NCBI GenBank assembly: GCA_903840165.1
Contig: CAIMEY010000061.1
Coordinates: 1-64,000 of the forward strand
Direction: 5' to 3'
Length of the DNA: 64,000 bases
Source: an uncultured Myxococcales bacterium
GTDB taxonomy: Bacteria; Myxococcota_A; UBA9042
In this document: in pieces, positions 56,415 to 64,000 of the stretch
Numbering within the stretch: the stretch's first letter is position 1
Layout of the letters: each line of letters starts with the position of its first letter
Made by a program: the position numbers and the translations under genes
Notes under the pieces: model-generated
What the model was told of the DNA's origin: nothing
Databases searched by the model: none
Seen by the model: the letters and a program-made list of their open reading frames with translations, nothing else

Positions 56415-58664
56415 TTAGGCGGCCGGCCTTTGTTTGCGCTTGCGCTCTTCTTCCTCTTTGCGTTCCTGTTCCGGATCAATGGCATAGCGATAACGGTAGG
56501 CAGCGCGCCGTCGGTAGCCCTGCCCGTAGTAGTAGCCGTAGCCAGCCCCGTGAATGCTTGTGCGCGACAACACCATGCCGAGCAAAGGCGCATTGATGCT
56601 GCGCATGGTATCCACGGCCGCCTTGACCGACTGACGCACGCTGCGTTTGGCGTGGCCGACCAGGACGACGCCATCGACCATATTGGCGAGCACCAAGGCG
56701 TCGGCGACGATGTCGACGGGTGAAGAGTCAAAGATCACCATGTCATAGCGATCTTGCAGATCACGCACCAACTGCCGGAAGCGTTCGGTATGCAGCAACT
56801 CCGACGGATTGGGCGGCACCGGGCCACAGGCCAAGAAATCCAGGCCAGTCACGCAGGTAGGGCGCACCAGTTTGTCGACCGACTCGTGGCCGACCACATA
56901 GCTGGTGACACCGACCTCATTGGTCAGGTCAAAGACCTTGTGTAAACGCGGTTTGCGCAGGTCCGTGTCCACCAATATGGCCTTGCCCGTCGAGGCGGCC
57001 AAGGTAATCGCCAGCGTCGTTGAAGTAGAGGTCTTGCCTTCGCGCGGCATTCCGGAAGTCACCAGCAGGGAGCGGAATGGCTTGTCTGGCCTCATAAATA
57101 AAAGATTGGTGCGCACGGCCCGAGCCGCTTCCGCCACCCGCGAGTTCGGCCGGAAATGAACGTAGAGGTCGAATTTCCCTTCTGGAATCGGCCCTCCTTC
57201 CTGCAGGTCCTGGGGCGAAAAGGTCGGAATCGAGCCTAAGAACGTAGTGCCAACGCGATCTTCCACATCCGCCCGGTCCTTGATCGTATTGTCGAGTCCT
57301 TCGGCGACAAGGGCAGCCAGTAGACCGCAGAGCAGGCCCAGCAAAAGGCCAATGACCATGTTCAGTTGCAAGTTCGGCCGAACCGGGGTCTTTGGCACCG
57401 TCGCCATGTCCAGGATGGACACGTTGTTGACGCCGACGTCGCGGGCCAGATCGGTTTCTGCATAGCGTTTTCCGACCTTCTCATAGAACATCTTGTCTTC
57501 ATCCGCCTTGGCCAGAAGCAGGTCGTGCTCCAGCTTGGCGCGACGGATCTCGCCGTCTTCCTCGTGATTCTTGCCAATTTGCGCTTCCAGGTCAGCCAGT
57601 TGTGCCTGTGACGCCGTGGCAATCTGGGTCGCCGAGTCGTAGAGCGCGTTGATGTGCTTGGTCGCCATCAGCACCAGTTGGTCCATTTGCCGTGTAATCG
57701 CCTCTACTTTTGGGTGCTTGTCGAGGTATACCGGCTCAAGCTCGCGGCGCCTAATCTCCAAGTCCATGTAGCGGCGCTTGAGTTCTCCGACCAGCGTGTC
57801 GCGCATGACCGTAGGCGCACCCGCGCTAAAAATATCCTTCGTTCCGCGGACCTTCTTCAACTGACCCACGTCTTGGGTCGCGCGCAGGTAGATGGCGTGC
57901 ACCTCCCGCCAGTCGTGGTTCAGGGCCAGCATCCGCTCGTTGAGGGCCGACCGTCGCGCATCGCTGAAGTCATGCTCCTTTTCAAAGTCGAATAGCTGCG
58001 TTTGTGACAGGTTCTTCTTCTCTTCCAGCCTATTGCGCAGAATCTGCAGTTCGCGGGAGGCCTCGCGTACCGTGCTCCGTTTGCGGTCGATGTTGCGATC
58101 CTTGTAGGCCTGCATCACCGTGTTGACGACCTGCTGGGCAAACTGCGGATCGGTGTCTTCCATGAAAATCTTTGCGATCATCGAATCATCGGGCAACTCA
58201 GTGCCGATGCGCCCGGCCAATGTTCCGACAGGGTCGGCCGACGCAATGATCTTGTCGCGCACTTCCTTGCTTGGCGGTGGATCGATGGCATCGATACCCA
58301 GGAAGTGCTGATTGGTAGACAATTTCAGAGAGTTGACGACGATCGCTGCCAAGTCGCGCGACTGGATGATCTGCATTTGCGCTGAATAGTAGGGCTTGGC
58401 CGCAAAGAAGTTAGAAGTGCCTAGCGTAACTACATCACTAACATCATTAAGAATTTTTGGAGGAGCCGAGTCGATTTGCACCATTCCGGTGGCCCGATAC
58501 ACCGGCTTCTGGTGCTTGGTGACCACGATGGACCCAGCAAACACCAGGATGGCCGTGGCTATGAACCACCAACGTCGCGCTGCAATGATTTCCGTCGTCC
58601 GCGCAATCGCTTGCTCTACGGCGACGTCGGCCTTGCCCGAGTTGGCGGGGCGCGTTTCAAGCAT
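56415..58664 (-). CDS. polysaccharide co-polymerase / BY-type tyrosine autokinase (Wzz-Wzc family)
   Basis: N-terminal Wzz domain with TM WWFIATAILVFAGSIVV; coiled coil; LLVTSGMPREGKTSTSTTLAITLAASTGKAILVDTDLRKPRLHKVF (Walker A/A'), VIFDSSPVDIVADA (Walker B); Tyr-rich tail YGYYYGQGYRRRAAYRYRYA. Confidence 0.92.
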   Translation of the reverse strand: MLETRPANSGKADVAVEQAIARTTEIIAARRWWFIATAILVFAGSIVVTKHQKPVYRATGMVQIDSAPPKILNDVSDVVTLGTSNFFAAKPYYSAQMQIIQSRDLAAIVVNSLKLSTNQHFLGIDAIDPPPSKEVRDKIIASADPVGTLAGRIGTELPDDSMIAKIFMEDTDPQFAQQVVNTVMQAYKDRNIDRKRSTVREASRELQILRNRLEEKKNLSQTQLFDFEKEHDFSDARRSALNERMLALNHDWREVHAIYLRATQDVGQLKKVRGTKDIFSAGAPTVMRDTLVGELKRRYMDLEIRRRELEPVYLDKHPKVEAITRQMDQLVLMATKHINALYDSATQIATASQAQLADLEAQIGKNHEEDGEIRRAKLEHDLLLAKADEDKMFYEKVGKRYAETDLARDVGVNNVSILDMATVPKTPVRPNLQLNMVIGLLLGLLCGLLAALVAEGLDNTIKDRADVEDRVGTTFLGSIPTFSPQDLQEGGPIPEGKFDLYVHFRPNSRVAEAARAVRTNLLFMRPDKPFRSLLVTSGMPREGKTSTSTTLAITLAASTGKAILVDTDLRKPRLHKVFDLTNEVGVTSYVVGHESVDKLVRPTCVTGLDFLACGPVPPNPSELLHTERFRQLVRDLQDRYDMVIFDSSPVDIVADALVLANMVDGVVLVGHAKRSVRQSVKAAVDTMRSINAPLLGMVLSRTSIHGAGYGYYYGQGYRRRAAYRYRYAIDPEQERKEEEERKRKQRPAA

Positions 58665-58688
58665 GGCGACCAAGACTCCGACTCATCG

Positions 58689-59582
58689 CTAAAGCACCGT
58701 TTCCGGTACATAAATAATATCACCGGGTTGTACTGCGAAATTGACAGCAAGCCCCTGCATGATCTTTTCCACCGGCACGGGAATCCGTCGCTGTCCCGTG
58801 GGTTCTGCGCGCGTGACAATCGTGAAGTTCTTCTCGGCCACAGGGGAGAAGCCGCCGGCCAGGGTAATGGCCTCAACAATGGTCATGCGGTCGGTGAACT
58901 GCAAGCGACCAGGCGTTCTTACTTCCCCAAGAACAAAGACCTTTTTGCTGGAAAGTGACTTGACCTGAACCACCACATAGGGGTTGCGCAAGAAGCCTTG
59001 TTTGAGGCGTTTTCGCAGCAATTCACCGACTTGAGCTGCGGCAAGTCCCTCGACGGTGATGGTGCCCACTAGCGGATAGTCGATCTGGCCGGCGGGAGAG
59101 ATGACAAAACTCCCTGACAATGCAGGCTCTTCATAAACGCGAACTTCAATTTCGTCGCCGGCGCCAAGGCTGGTCGACTGAATGATGTGGCGGGCGTCAA
59201 TGCGAACTTCGGAGTAGTTGTTCGAGGCCGTACTCGGGCAACCCGTCGACCATACAGCGCAAAGCCCCAGCATCAGCCAACTGGCGATGCGTAAACGGCC
59301 ACGGGTGCCCCGGCAGTCGCATAGGGTGGCAACGAGGCGTGGCGGTTGCCTAAAGGCCGGTCCTGTTGCCGTCACGGGTGGTTGCTCCTTGGTAGGCCGT
59401 GCCAGAGCGGGGAAACCGCTGTCCTGGCTCCTCGCTGCGCTGGCAGCTTTCGCGTTGCTTGGAAGTTGCGGAATGTGTTGGTGCTTCGTTTGGGACCGAA
59501 TCTCCGCCATCGTCGCTGGCCTTGGCTCTCGTTTCGGCCAAGCCCCGTCCGGCTCATCGAATTCTCGCACCACGCCAAGCAC
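58689..59582 (-). CDS. polysaccharide export outer-membrane lipoprotein (Wza family); true start uncertain
   Basis: LMLGLCAVWSTGC lipobox; LGAGDEIEVRVYEEPALSGSFVISPAGQIDYPLVGTITVEGLAAAQVGELLRKRLKQGFLRNPYVVVQV...VFVLGEVRTPGRLQF...VQPGDIIYVPE. Confidence 0.9.
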   Translation of the reverse strand: MLGVVREFDEPDGAWPKREPRPATMAEIRSQTKHQHIPQLPSNAKAASAARSQDSGFPALARPTKEQPPVTATGPAFRQPPRLVATLCDCRGTRGRLRIASWLMLGLCAVWSTGCPSTASNNYSEVRIDARHIIQSTSLGAGDEIEVRVYEEPALSGSFVISPAGQIDYPLVGTITVEGLAAAQVGELLRKRLKQGFLRNPYVVVQVKSLSSKKVFVLGEVRTPGRLQFTDRMTIVEAITLAGGFSPVAEKNFTIVTRAEPTGQRRIPVPVEKIMQGLAVNFAVQPGDIIYVPETVL

Positions 59583-59606
59583 TCCGGCGGCCGCGTCGGC
59601 TCAGAC

Positions 59607-60980
59607 CTAGTAACGAACGGTGACAGTCGCAAAGATTTCATGGGCTTGGTACGCGCCCACGTCTAACACGCGGTTGGCGTTGCTCACCACCGTGCAGTCA
59701 TTGAGGCAGACCTTGTAGCCCGTAATCACTTGGCGTAGTGCATAGCCGAGGTCCACTGCCAGCAACCGCGACACGTCAAAGGAGGCGGACAGGGTTGCGT
59801 CCAACTGGTTGTCATGGCGGGTCCCCGCCGATACGCTTAGCGGCGTTCCGTTGACGCCAATCGTCGGTACGTACGGGCCAAACGTCACATAGCTGTAGCC
59901 AAAGGCACCTTTGAAATCAACGATCTTGCCGAACCGCTGCAGTAGCGAAATCGACGCGCGATGAAAGCTTGCATAGGTACCGTAAAACGAGGTGCGGAAG
60001 TCGTGGTTGTAGCCGACCGTCACGCGCGTTGCCTCAGCGGGGCGCAAACCGATAGCTAAGGAGGCCAAGTAGCCGCTATAAGTGCTCGGCCCTTCGCTCA
60101 TCGACAGGCCCCAGCCGCCTCCGACGTCGACGGTGACGCGTTTGGTCAAAGCGCCGGCCATACCGACCTTGGCGCGAAATGGCTTAGAATTCTGCGACAA
60201 GCCCATCTTCACCAGCGACGTGGAGGAGGTGCTGTCGACGTAGTTCATGAAATCCCAACCCAAATCGACCAAGGCCGCGGTCTTGGGCAAGAAGCGCCAC
60301 GAACCCGTCAGCCGCGTGCGCAGCGTGTTGGCGTTGCCCGCGGTGAATTCCTCAAAGCGTTGAATGCCAAAGGAGCCAATCGCGGCGATCACGAAGGGAC
60401 GTCGCTCTGGATGATCGCCCGGGTGAAACTCGATGCGACCACCAACGTCATTGTTATTGCTGTTGAGCGAGGCGATCGTGTCCCAGTTTTGGGCGCGCAG
60501 TACGCGGTTGAAGTGCTCGAACATGCTGAAAGAGATGGCTTTCTTTTGGCCGAAAGTCAGGTCTAGGTTCGCTGCGCCACCGATGCCGTCCTGAGCCGTG
60601 ACGTTCTTGTTGTCCGACAGGTACACGCGCCCTTCGCCCGAAGAGTTGAAATTGAACGCCGTGTTGCTGCTCAGATCGTTTTGCAGGCTCAGGCTCGGGC
60701 GAATGCGAATCGACGTCGCCGATACCGGAGCGTTGCCATATTCTTGCACGTTGCCGTTGAACAAGTTCGTGTCGTAATGGCCTTGGACGCCCACGGCTGG
60801 GTGGAGCACGAACTCGCCGCTGTGCAGGCCCGATTCACGGCCGATCACAGGCGGCAGGGCCTGTTCCGCGGTCTGGGCCCAAGCCTGTACCGGCAACCCC
60901 AAACAAGCTACTACCGCGAAAAGCAAGCGAAATGCGCGCCCCGGGCAAGCTGTGGCCCCATTGCGCCGTGGCGATGGCAT
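59607..60980 (-). CDS. outer-membrane beta-barrel protein of the exopolysaccharide locus
   Basis: Signal peptide LLFAVVACLGLPVQAWAQ; LHPAVGVQGHYDTNLFNGN, LRPSLSLQNDLSSNTAFNFNSSGEGRVY; many amphipathic strands, terminal EIFATVTVRY. Confidence 0.78.
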   Translation of the reverse strand: MPSPRRNGATACPGRAFRLLFAVVACLGLPVQAWAQTAEQALPPVIGRESGLHSGEFVLHPAVGVQGHYDTNLFNGNVQEYGNAPVSATSIRIRPSLSLQNDLSSNTAFNFNSSGEGRVYLSDNKNVTAQDGIGGAANLDLTFGQKKAISFSMFEHFNRVLRAQNWDTIASLNSNNNDVGGRIEFHPGDHPERRPFVIAAIGSFGIQRFEEFTAGNANTLRTRLTGSWRFLPKTAALVDLGWDFMNYVDSTSSTSLVKMGLSQNSKPFRAKVGMAGALTKRVTVDVGGGWGLSMSEGPSTYSGYLASLAIGLRPAEATRVTVGYNHDFRTSFYGTYASFHRASISLLQRFGKIVDFKGAFGYSYVTFGPYVPTIGVNGTPLSVSAGTRHDNQLDATLSASFDVSRLLAVDLGYALRQVITGYKVCLNDCTVVSNANRVLDVGAYQAHEIFATVTVRY

Positions 60981-61251
60981 TTGTCTTGTTGCGCAGCCCG
61001 TAGCCCCGCCGACGGACGAGCCGATCGCGGTCATTGCTGGGCCGGAGTTTCCGGAAATAGGGAAGAATCCTGGCATCTTCTATCCTGGTCGACGTCTTCT
61101 GTCGCACCGTGGGTCAGACAAAGTCGACCCCGTTTTCTCAGCCAAACCTTGCTCGGTTCAGGCGTCTGGCAACCCAGTCTGTCCCGCCGTCGCCGTCGCG
61201 TCAGAACCCAGACCTCGCCGAGCGTCGGTCTTGCCTAAGGTCTCGCAGCGC

Positions 61252-61821
61252 CTAGTTCTTGCAGACACCACCCGGGCAAAAGAACGGGCTCGCAGAAACC
61301 TGTTGTTCGAGTTTGGGCACAATATCAGTCAGTCCCTGTGTTGGCTCCACGTCCGGCACGTCGGGGTCGATGACCTTCTCAATGTAGGGCCGGCCGTCGA
61401 TCGCGCCATCCACCGAGGGACCGCCGCAGCCCTTGAGTTGTCCTTCGAGCTCTTCTGACTTATTGAAAGTAATAGAAATCTTGACGTACTCGTGCTCTGC
61501 GCAGCCGCCGTCTTTGCGCGCGGCGCACTCCTGCATCGACATATAGTTGCCTTCAGCCAACCGCATCAGGCCCTTCATGGTCGTCAAGGCTTCGTTGACA
61601 CAGTTAACTCGGGTAATATTTTGCGATTTCCTCGCTTCTTCGAGTTCATTAAAACCGTCCGAGACCATCTTGTGCAGTCGATCGACGTAGGCCTTCCCTT
61701 GAGCCAATTGCCCTTCAATCTTGCCGGGATCTGCCGGAGCCTGCGCCTCTTCGGCACCGACCGCGACGGCGATCACCAAGCACAACAGCCCGACAGCCAT
61801 GGCAATGTATTGACGTAACAT
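61252..61821 (-). CDS. small secreted protein of unknown function
   Basis: AAGGAG RBS then MLRQYIAMAVGLLCLVIAVAVGAEEAQAPADP signal peptide; predicted helical segment and paired Cys (CAARKDGGCAEHEY, CPGGVC). Confidence 0.68.
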   Translation of the reverse strand: MLRQYIAMAVGLLCLVIAVAVGAEEAQAPADPGKIEGQLAQGKAYVDRLHKMVSDGFNELEEARKSQNITRVNCVNEALTTMKGLMRLAEGNYMSMQECAARKDGGCAEHEYVKISITFNKSEELEGQLKGCGGPSVDGAIDGRPYIEKVIDPDVPDVEPTQGLTDIVPKLEQQVSASPFFCPGGVCKN

Positions 61822-62131
61822 GTTGAACTCTCTCTCCTTGTTCATTTCCGGTCACCGGGGCAGGTGGCTCAAGCGGCAATTGTCCTGGCGCCTTCGCCCA
61901 GGTTTCAGCACCGCGGTTGGCCGATCAGCGTTCGGTCTAGGCCGGCGATAGGACACCTGCTCCAGCGCTAAGTCTGGAAAAGGATGGTCTAATTCGCGAG
62001 CAAATCCCGTAGCGTCCATGAACCCCCATGTCCTGCAAACGTGCAAAGTGTAGGACTGGCCTGTTGTCTCTGTCAATTCCGGACCGAAGGGCAACCCGGA
62101 GGCTGGAGCGGCGCAAGGCGTCGCAAACCGG

Positions 62132-63301
62132 TCACTCGTTGGGTTGCCGGGCCTGGTCCTTAGGATCAAAAAAATCGTGCTGCGCCTTGGACCAGCCAAT
62201 GAGCAGGGCCGGTGTCTCAGCCTGCTTGGGAAAAACGCGTGTGGTTGTAGGGCCTTTTAGCACATGGACGCCGTCGTCCTGGGCCTGCAATCCATCGCCA
62301 TCGCCGATCAAGTCGCTGAGATGGGCGGTGAAAAAGAGCTGGACGGCCCGAGCCTCTGCGTCGGCGAAGGCATTGACCCACACGCGGTCCAAGCGAAAGA
62401 TCGGAGAATCCATTGAATTGATAGATAATTGGTTGCGGTCCGGCCCAGGCAGCCACGCGCCATCGAGCGCCGCGAACAGCGGAAGACGCCAGTAGAGGAC
62501 GGGGCGACTCAGTGTTAATTCAAGTATTTCTGCGTACTTGGGTGCGGTCGCCAGCAGCGCTCGCCGATTGCGCCGCGCCTGCTTCAAGGCCTCGGCGCAG
62601 TCCAGGCGGCATGGGTAGTAGCTGGCCAGCTCTAAGTCACTCAAAGGATTAAGTAGAGCCTGGGGCGTCGGTCCTTGAGTGAGCGCCCGCCGACACGCGT
62701 CATCATTGACGGTGTCCTGATCTTGGCGGCTGTGCGCGAAATCGGCGACAAAGGCTTGGACACAACAGTGAGGAAACCCAAGCAATTTCCCGGCTGCGCC
62801 TGCATCTTCGCGCCGCGATTGCTCGAGCGCCCGTAACTGGCGACCTTGGTCACCACGGCTGGCGTAAATGCAGACCAACTGCTGGTCTCGCGGGACCCCT
62901 GCGGTACTGCGCTTGGAACGCAGTATCAGGTAATCTTTCGCATAAGGTGCCGTGACCTCGACCTGGTACGTCCCCGCGAAGCGATCTACGAAAGCGCGGG
63001 CGTGCGCCAGGGGAATGTCTTCGAACTTGACCACGGGCTTGATGCCTTGACCGAGCATGGCGAGTTCAGCAGGCTTAAAGCCCCGATACGACAGTAGTTT
63101 TTCGGTTAGGACCCGGCCATCAGGCCTCTGGGACCACGGCCATTGGCGCGGTCGCTGCGGCAGTTCGAAGCCTAGTATCTGACCCAACAGTTCAGAAGCC
63201 AAAGGTATTTCATCTTGCGCCAGGGCGCGCACCAACTTGGCATAGGTTTGGCTGAGTTGATACTGTTGCATGGTCGCCACCTTCGCGGCAGCATCGCCCA
63301 A
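62132..63301 (-). CDS. DUF483-like protein (uncharacterised)
   Basis: AAGKLLGFPHCCVQAFVADFAHS ... LASYYPCRLDCAEALKQA resembles the LGYPxCC...F / PCxxxC signature of DUF483-type proteins. Confidence 0.55.
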   Translation of the reverse strand: MGDAAAKVATMQQYQLSQTYAKLVRALAQDEIPLASELLGQILGFELPQRPRQWPWSQRPDGRVLTEKLLSYRGFKPAELAMLGQGIKPVVKFEDIPLAHARAFVDRFAGTYQVEVTAPYAKDYLILRSKRSTAGVPRDQQLVCIYASRGDQGRQLRALEQSRREDAGAAGKLLGFPHCCVQAFVADFAHSRQDQDTVNDDACRRALTQGPTPQALLNPLSDLELASYYPCRLDCAEALKQARRNRRALLATAPKYAEILELTLSRPVLYWRLPLFAALDGAWLPGPDRNQLSINSMDSPIFRLDRVWVNAFADAEARAVQLFFTAHLSDLIGDGDGLQAQDDGVHVLKGPTTTRVFPKQAETPALLIGWSKAQHDFFDPKDQARQPNE

Positions 63302-63386
63302 GGTTGGGCGGACAACAAGGTGGTTGCCGGCGTTGGGTCAAGGGCGCAGGCAGGGCGCAGTCCGTGCCGGAATTGGATAAAATACA

Positions 63387-64000
63387 ATGACTATGAGTTC
63401 TTGCGGCGCTCCAGAATCACAAGAGGTTGGTCAGCCACAGCTCGTTGATGCGCCCACGCGGGCCCATGGCGCCTGGCTTGGGCTCGTGCGGCTGTTCATC
63501 GAAGCCGGACCGCACAATGCCAGCCACTGGAACACGCGGACTGGACAGACGTTTTGCGCGCCCCGCGGCAATCGACGTGGTGAGGCGGTTCAGCAGTTCA
63601 CAGACCGCCTGATGCGCGAGCCCGATTGGCTGGAAGTGCCCTATTTGGAAAGCGATGATGCTTACGCGATGGCCCAAGCCTTTGTCGCCGGCTTGGCTCC
63701 GGGGCGAGGTCGGACGGCGCTGCAGCGCGCTTTGGCAGCCGACAAGCCGTTTCGGGCGTTTCGCGCCATTCTTGGCAGTTCGCCTGGATTATCAAGGCGC
63801 TGGGGCCGTCTTCAGCAGCAAGAAGCAGCGCTGCGCCTTGTGGGGCTGTGCCTGGACCTGGGGATGACGTTGCTGGACAAGGATTTCCGCCGCTACGAGG
63901 CGCAGTTGGCCGAGGCTGAGCCGCTTGAGCTCACCTTTGAACGAAGTAGCACGGCTGCGCCGATTCGCCGCAGTGTGGCCAGTTTGTCCATCGGAAAACC
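63387..64000 (+). CDS. UPF0158-like protein, C-terminus off the right edge
   Basis: Manual translation from ATG 63387: ...WLEVPYLESDDAYAMAQAFVAGLAPGRGRTALQRALAADKPFRAFRAILGSSPGLSRRWGRLQQQEAALRLVGLCLDLGMTLLDKDF...; open to 64000; AxxxKPFRAFRxxL motif resembles UPF0158. Confidence 0.55.
   Translation, partial: MTMSSCGAPESQEVGQPQLVDAPTRAHGAWLGLVRLFIEAGPHNASHWNTRTGQTFCAPRGNRRGEAVQQFTDRLMREPDWLEVPYLESDDAYAMAQAFVAGLAPGRGRTALQRALAADKPFRAFRAILGSSPGLSRRWGRLQQQEAALRLVGLCLDLGMTLLDKDFRRYEAQLAEAEPLELTFERSSTAAPIRRSVASLSIGK

Overview
The window is a GC-rich, gene-dense bacterial chromosomal segment. Its content is Myxococcota/deltaproteobacteria-like: many secreted Cys-rich, thrombospondin-3 and MopE-like lipoproteins, Ser/Thr kinases, and FHA-sigma54 activators. 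This lineage guess is inferred from protein content only. I support about 41 CDS. Confident housekeeping genes are an RluB/RsuA-type pseudouridine synthase (runs off the left edge), ssb, recA, comM/yifB, coaD, thiL, dnaJ and dnaK. Other recognisable modules are: a DUF4159/VWA/M1-aminopeptidase/serine-hydrolase run; a Ser/Thr kinase, FHA-sigma54 and FHA-GAF-sigma54 signalling block interleaved with large surface lipoproteins; a GT39-like/GT2 pair; a beta-barrel plus radical SAM pair; a VWA/Tat/amidase run; and a Wza/BY-kinase/outer-membrane exopolysaccharide-export operon. No rRNA, tRNA, CRISPR array, prophage or full IS was recognised. The best leads for novelty are: (i) an intergenic hairpin/inverted-repeat family with three ends at two loci; (ii) a pentapeptide-TPR-phosphotransferase (APH-fold) fusion protein; (iii) a 28-bp tandem triplet immediately upstream of dnaJ; (iv) a GT39-like glycosyltransferase fused to repeated 'GGxGG..CPxG..CAP' modules; (v) an amidase_2 + degenerate M23 fusion; (vi) a small sensor-less histidine-kinase-like protein translationally coupled to a giant MopE/kelch lipoprotein. 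All calls are from reading sequence and translations; no database search was run.
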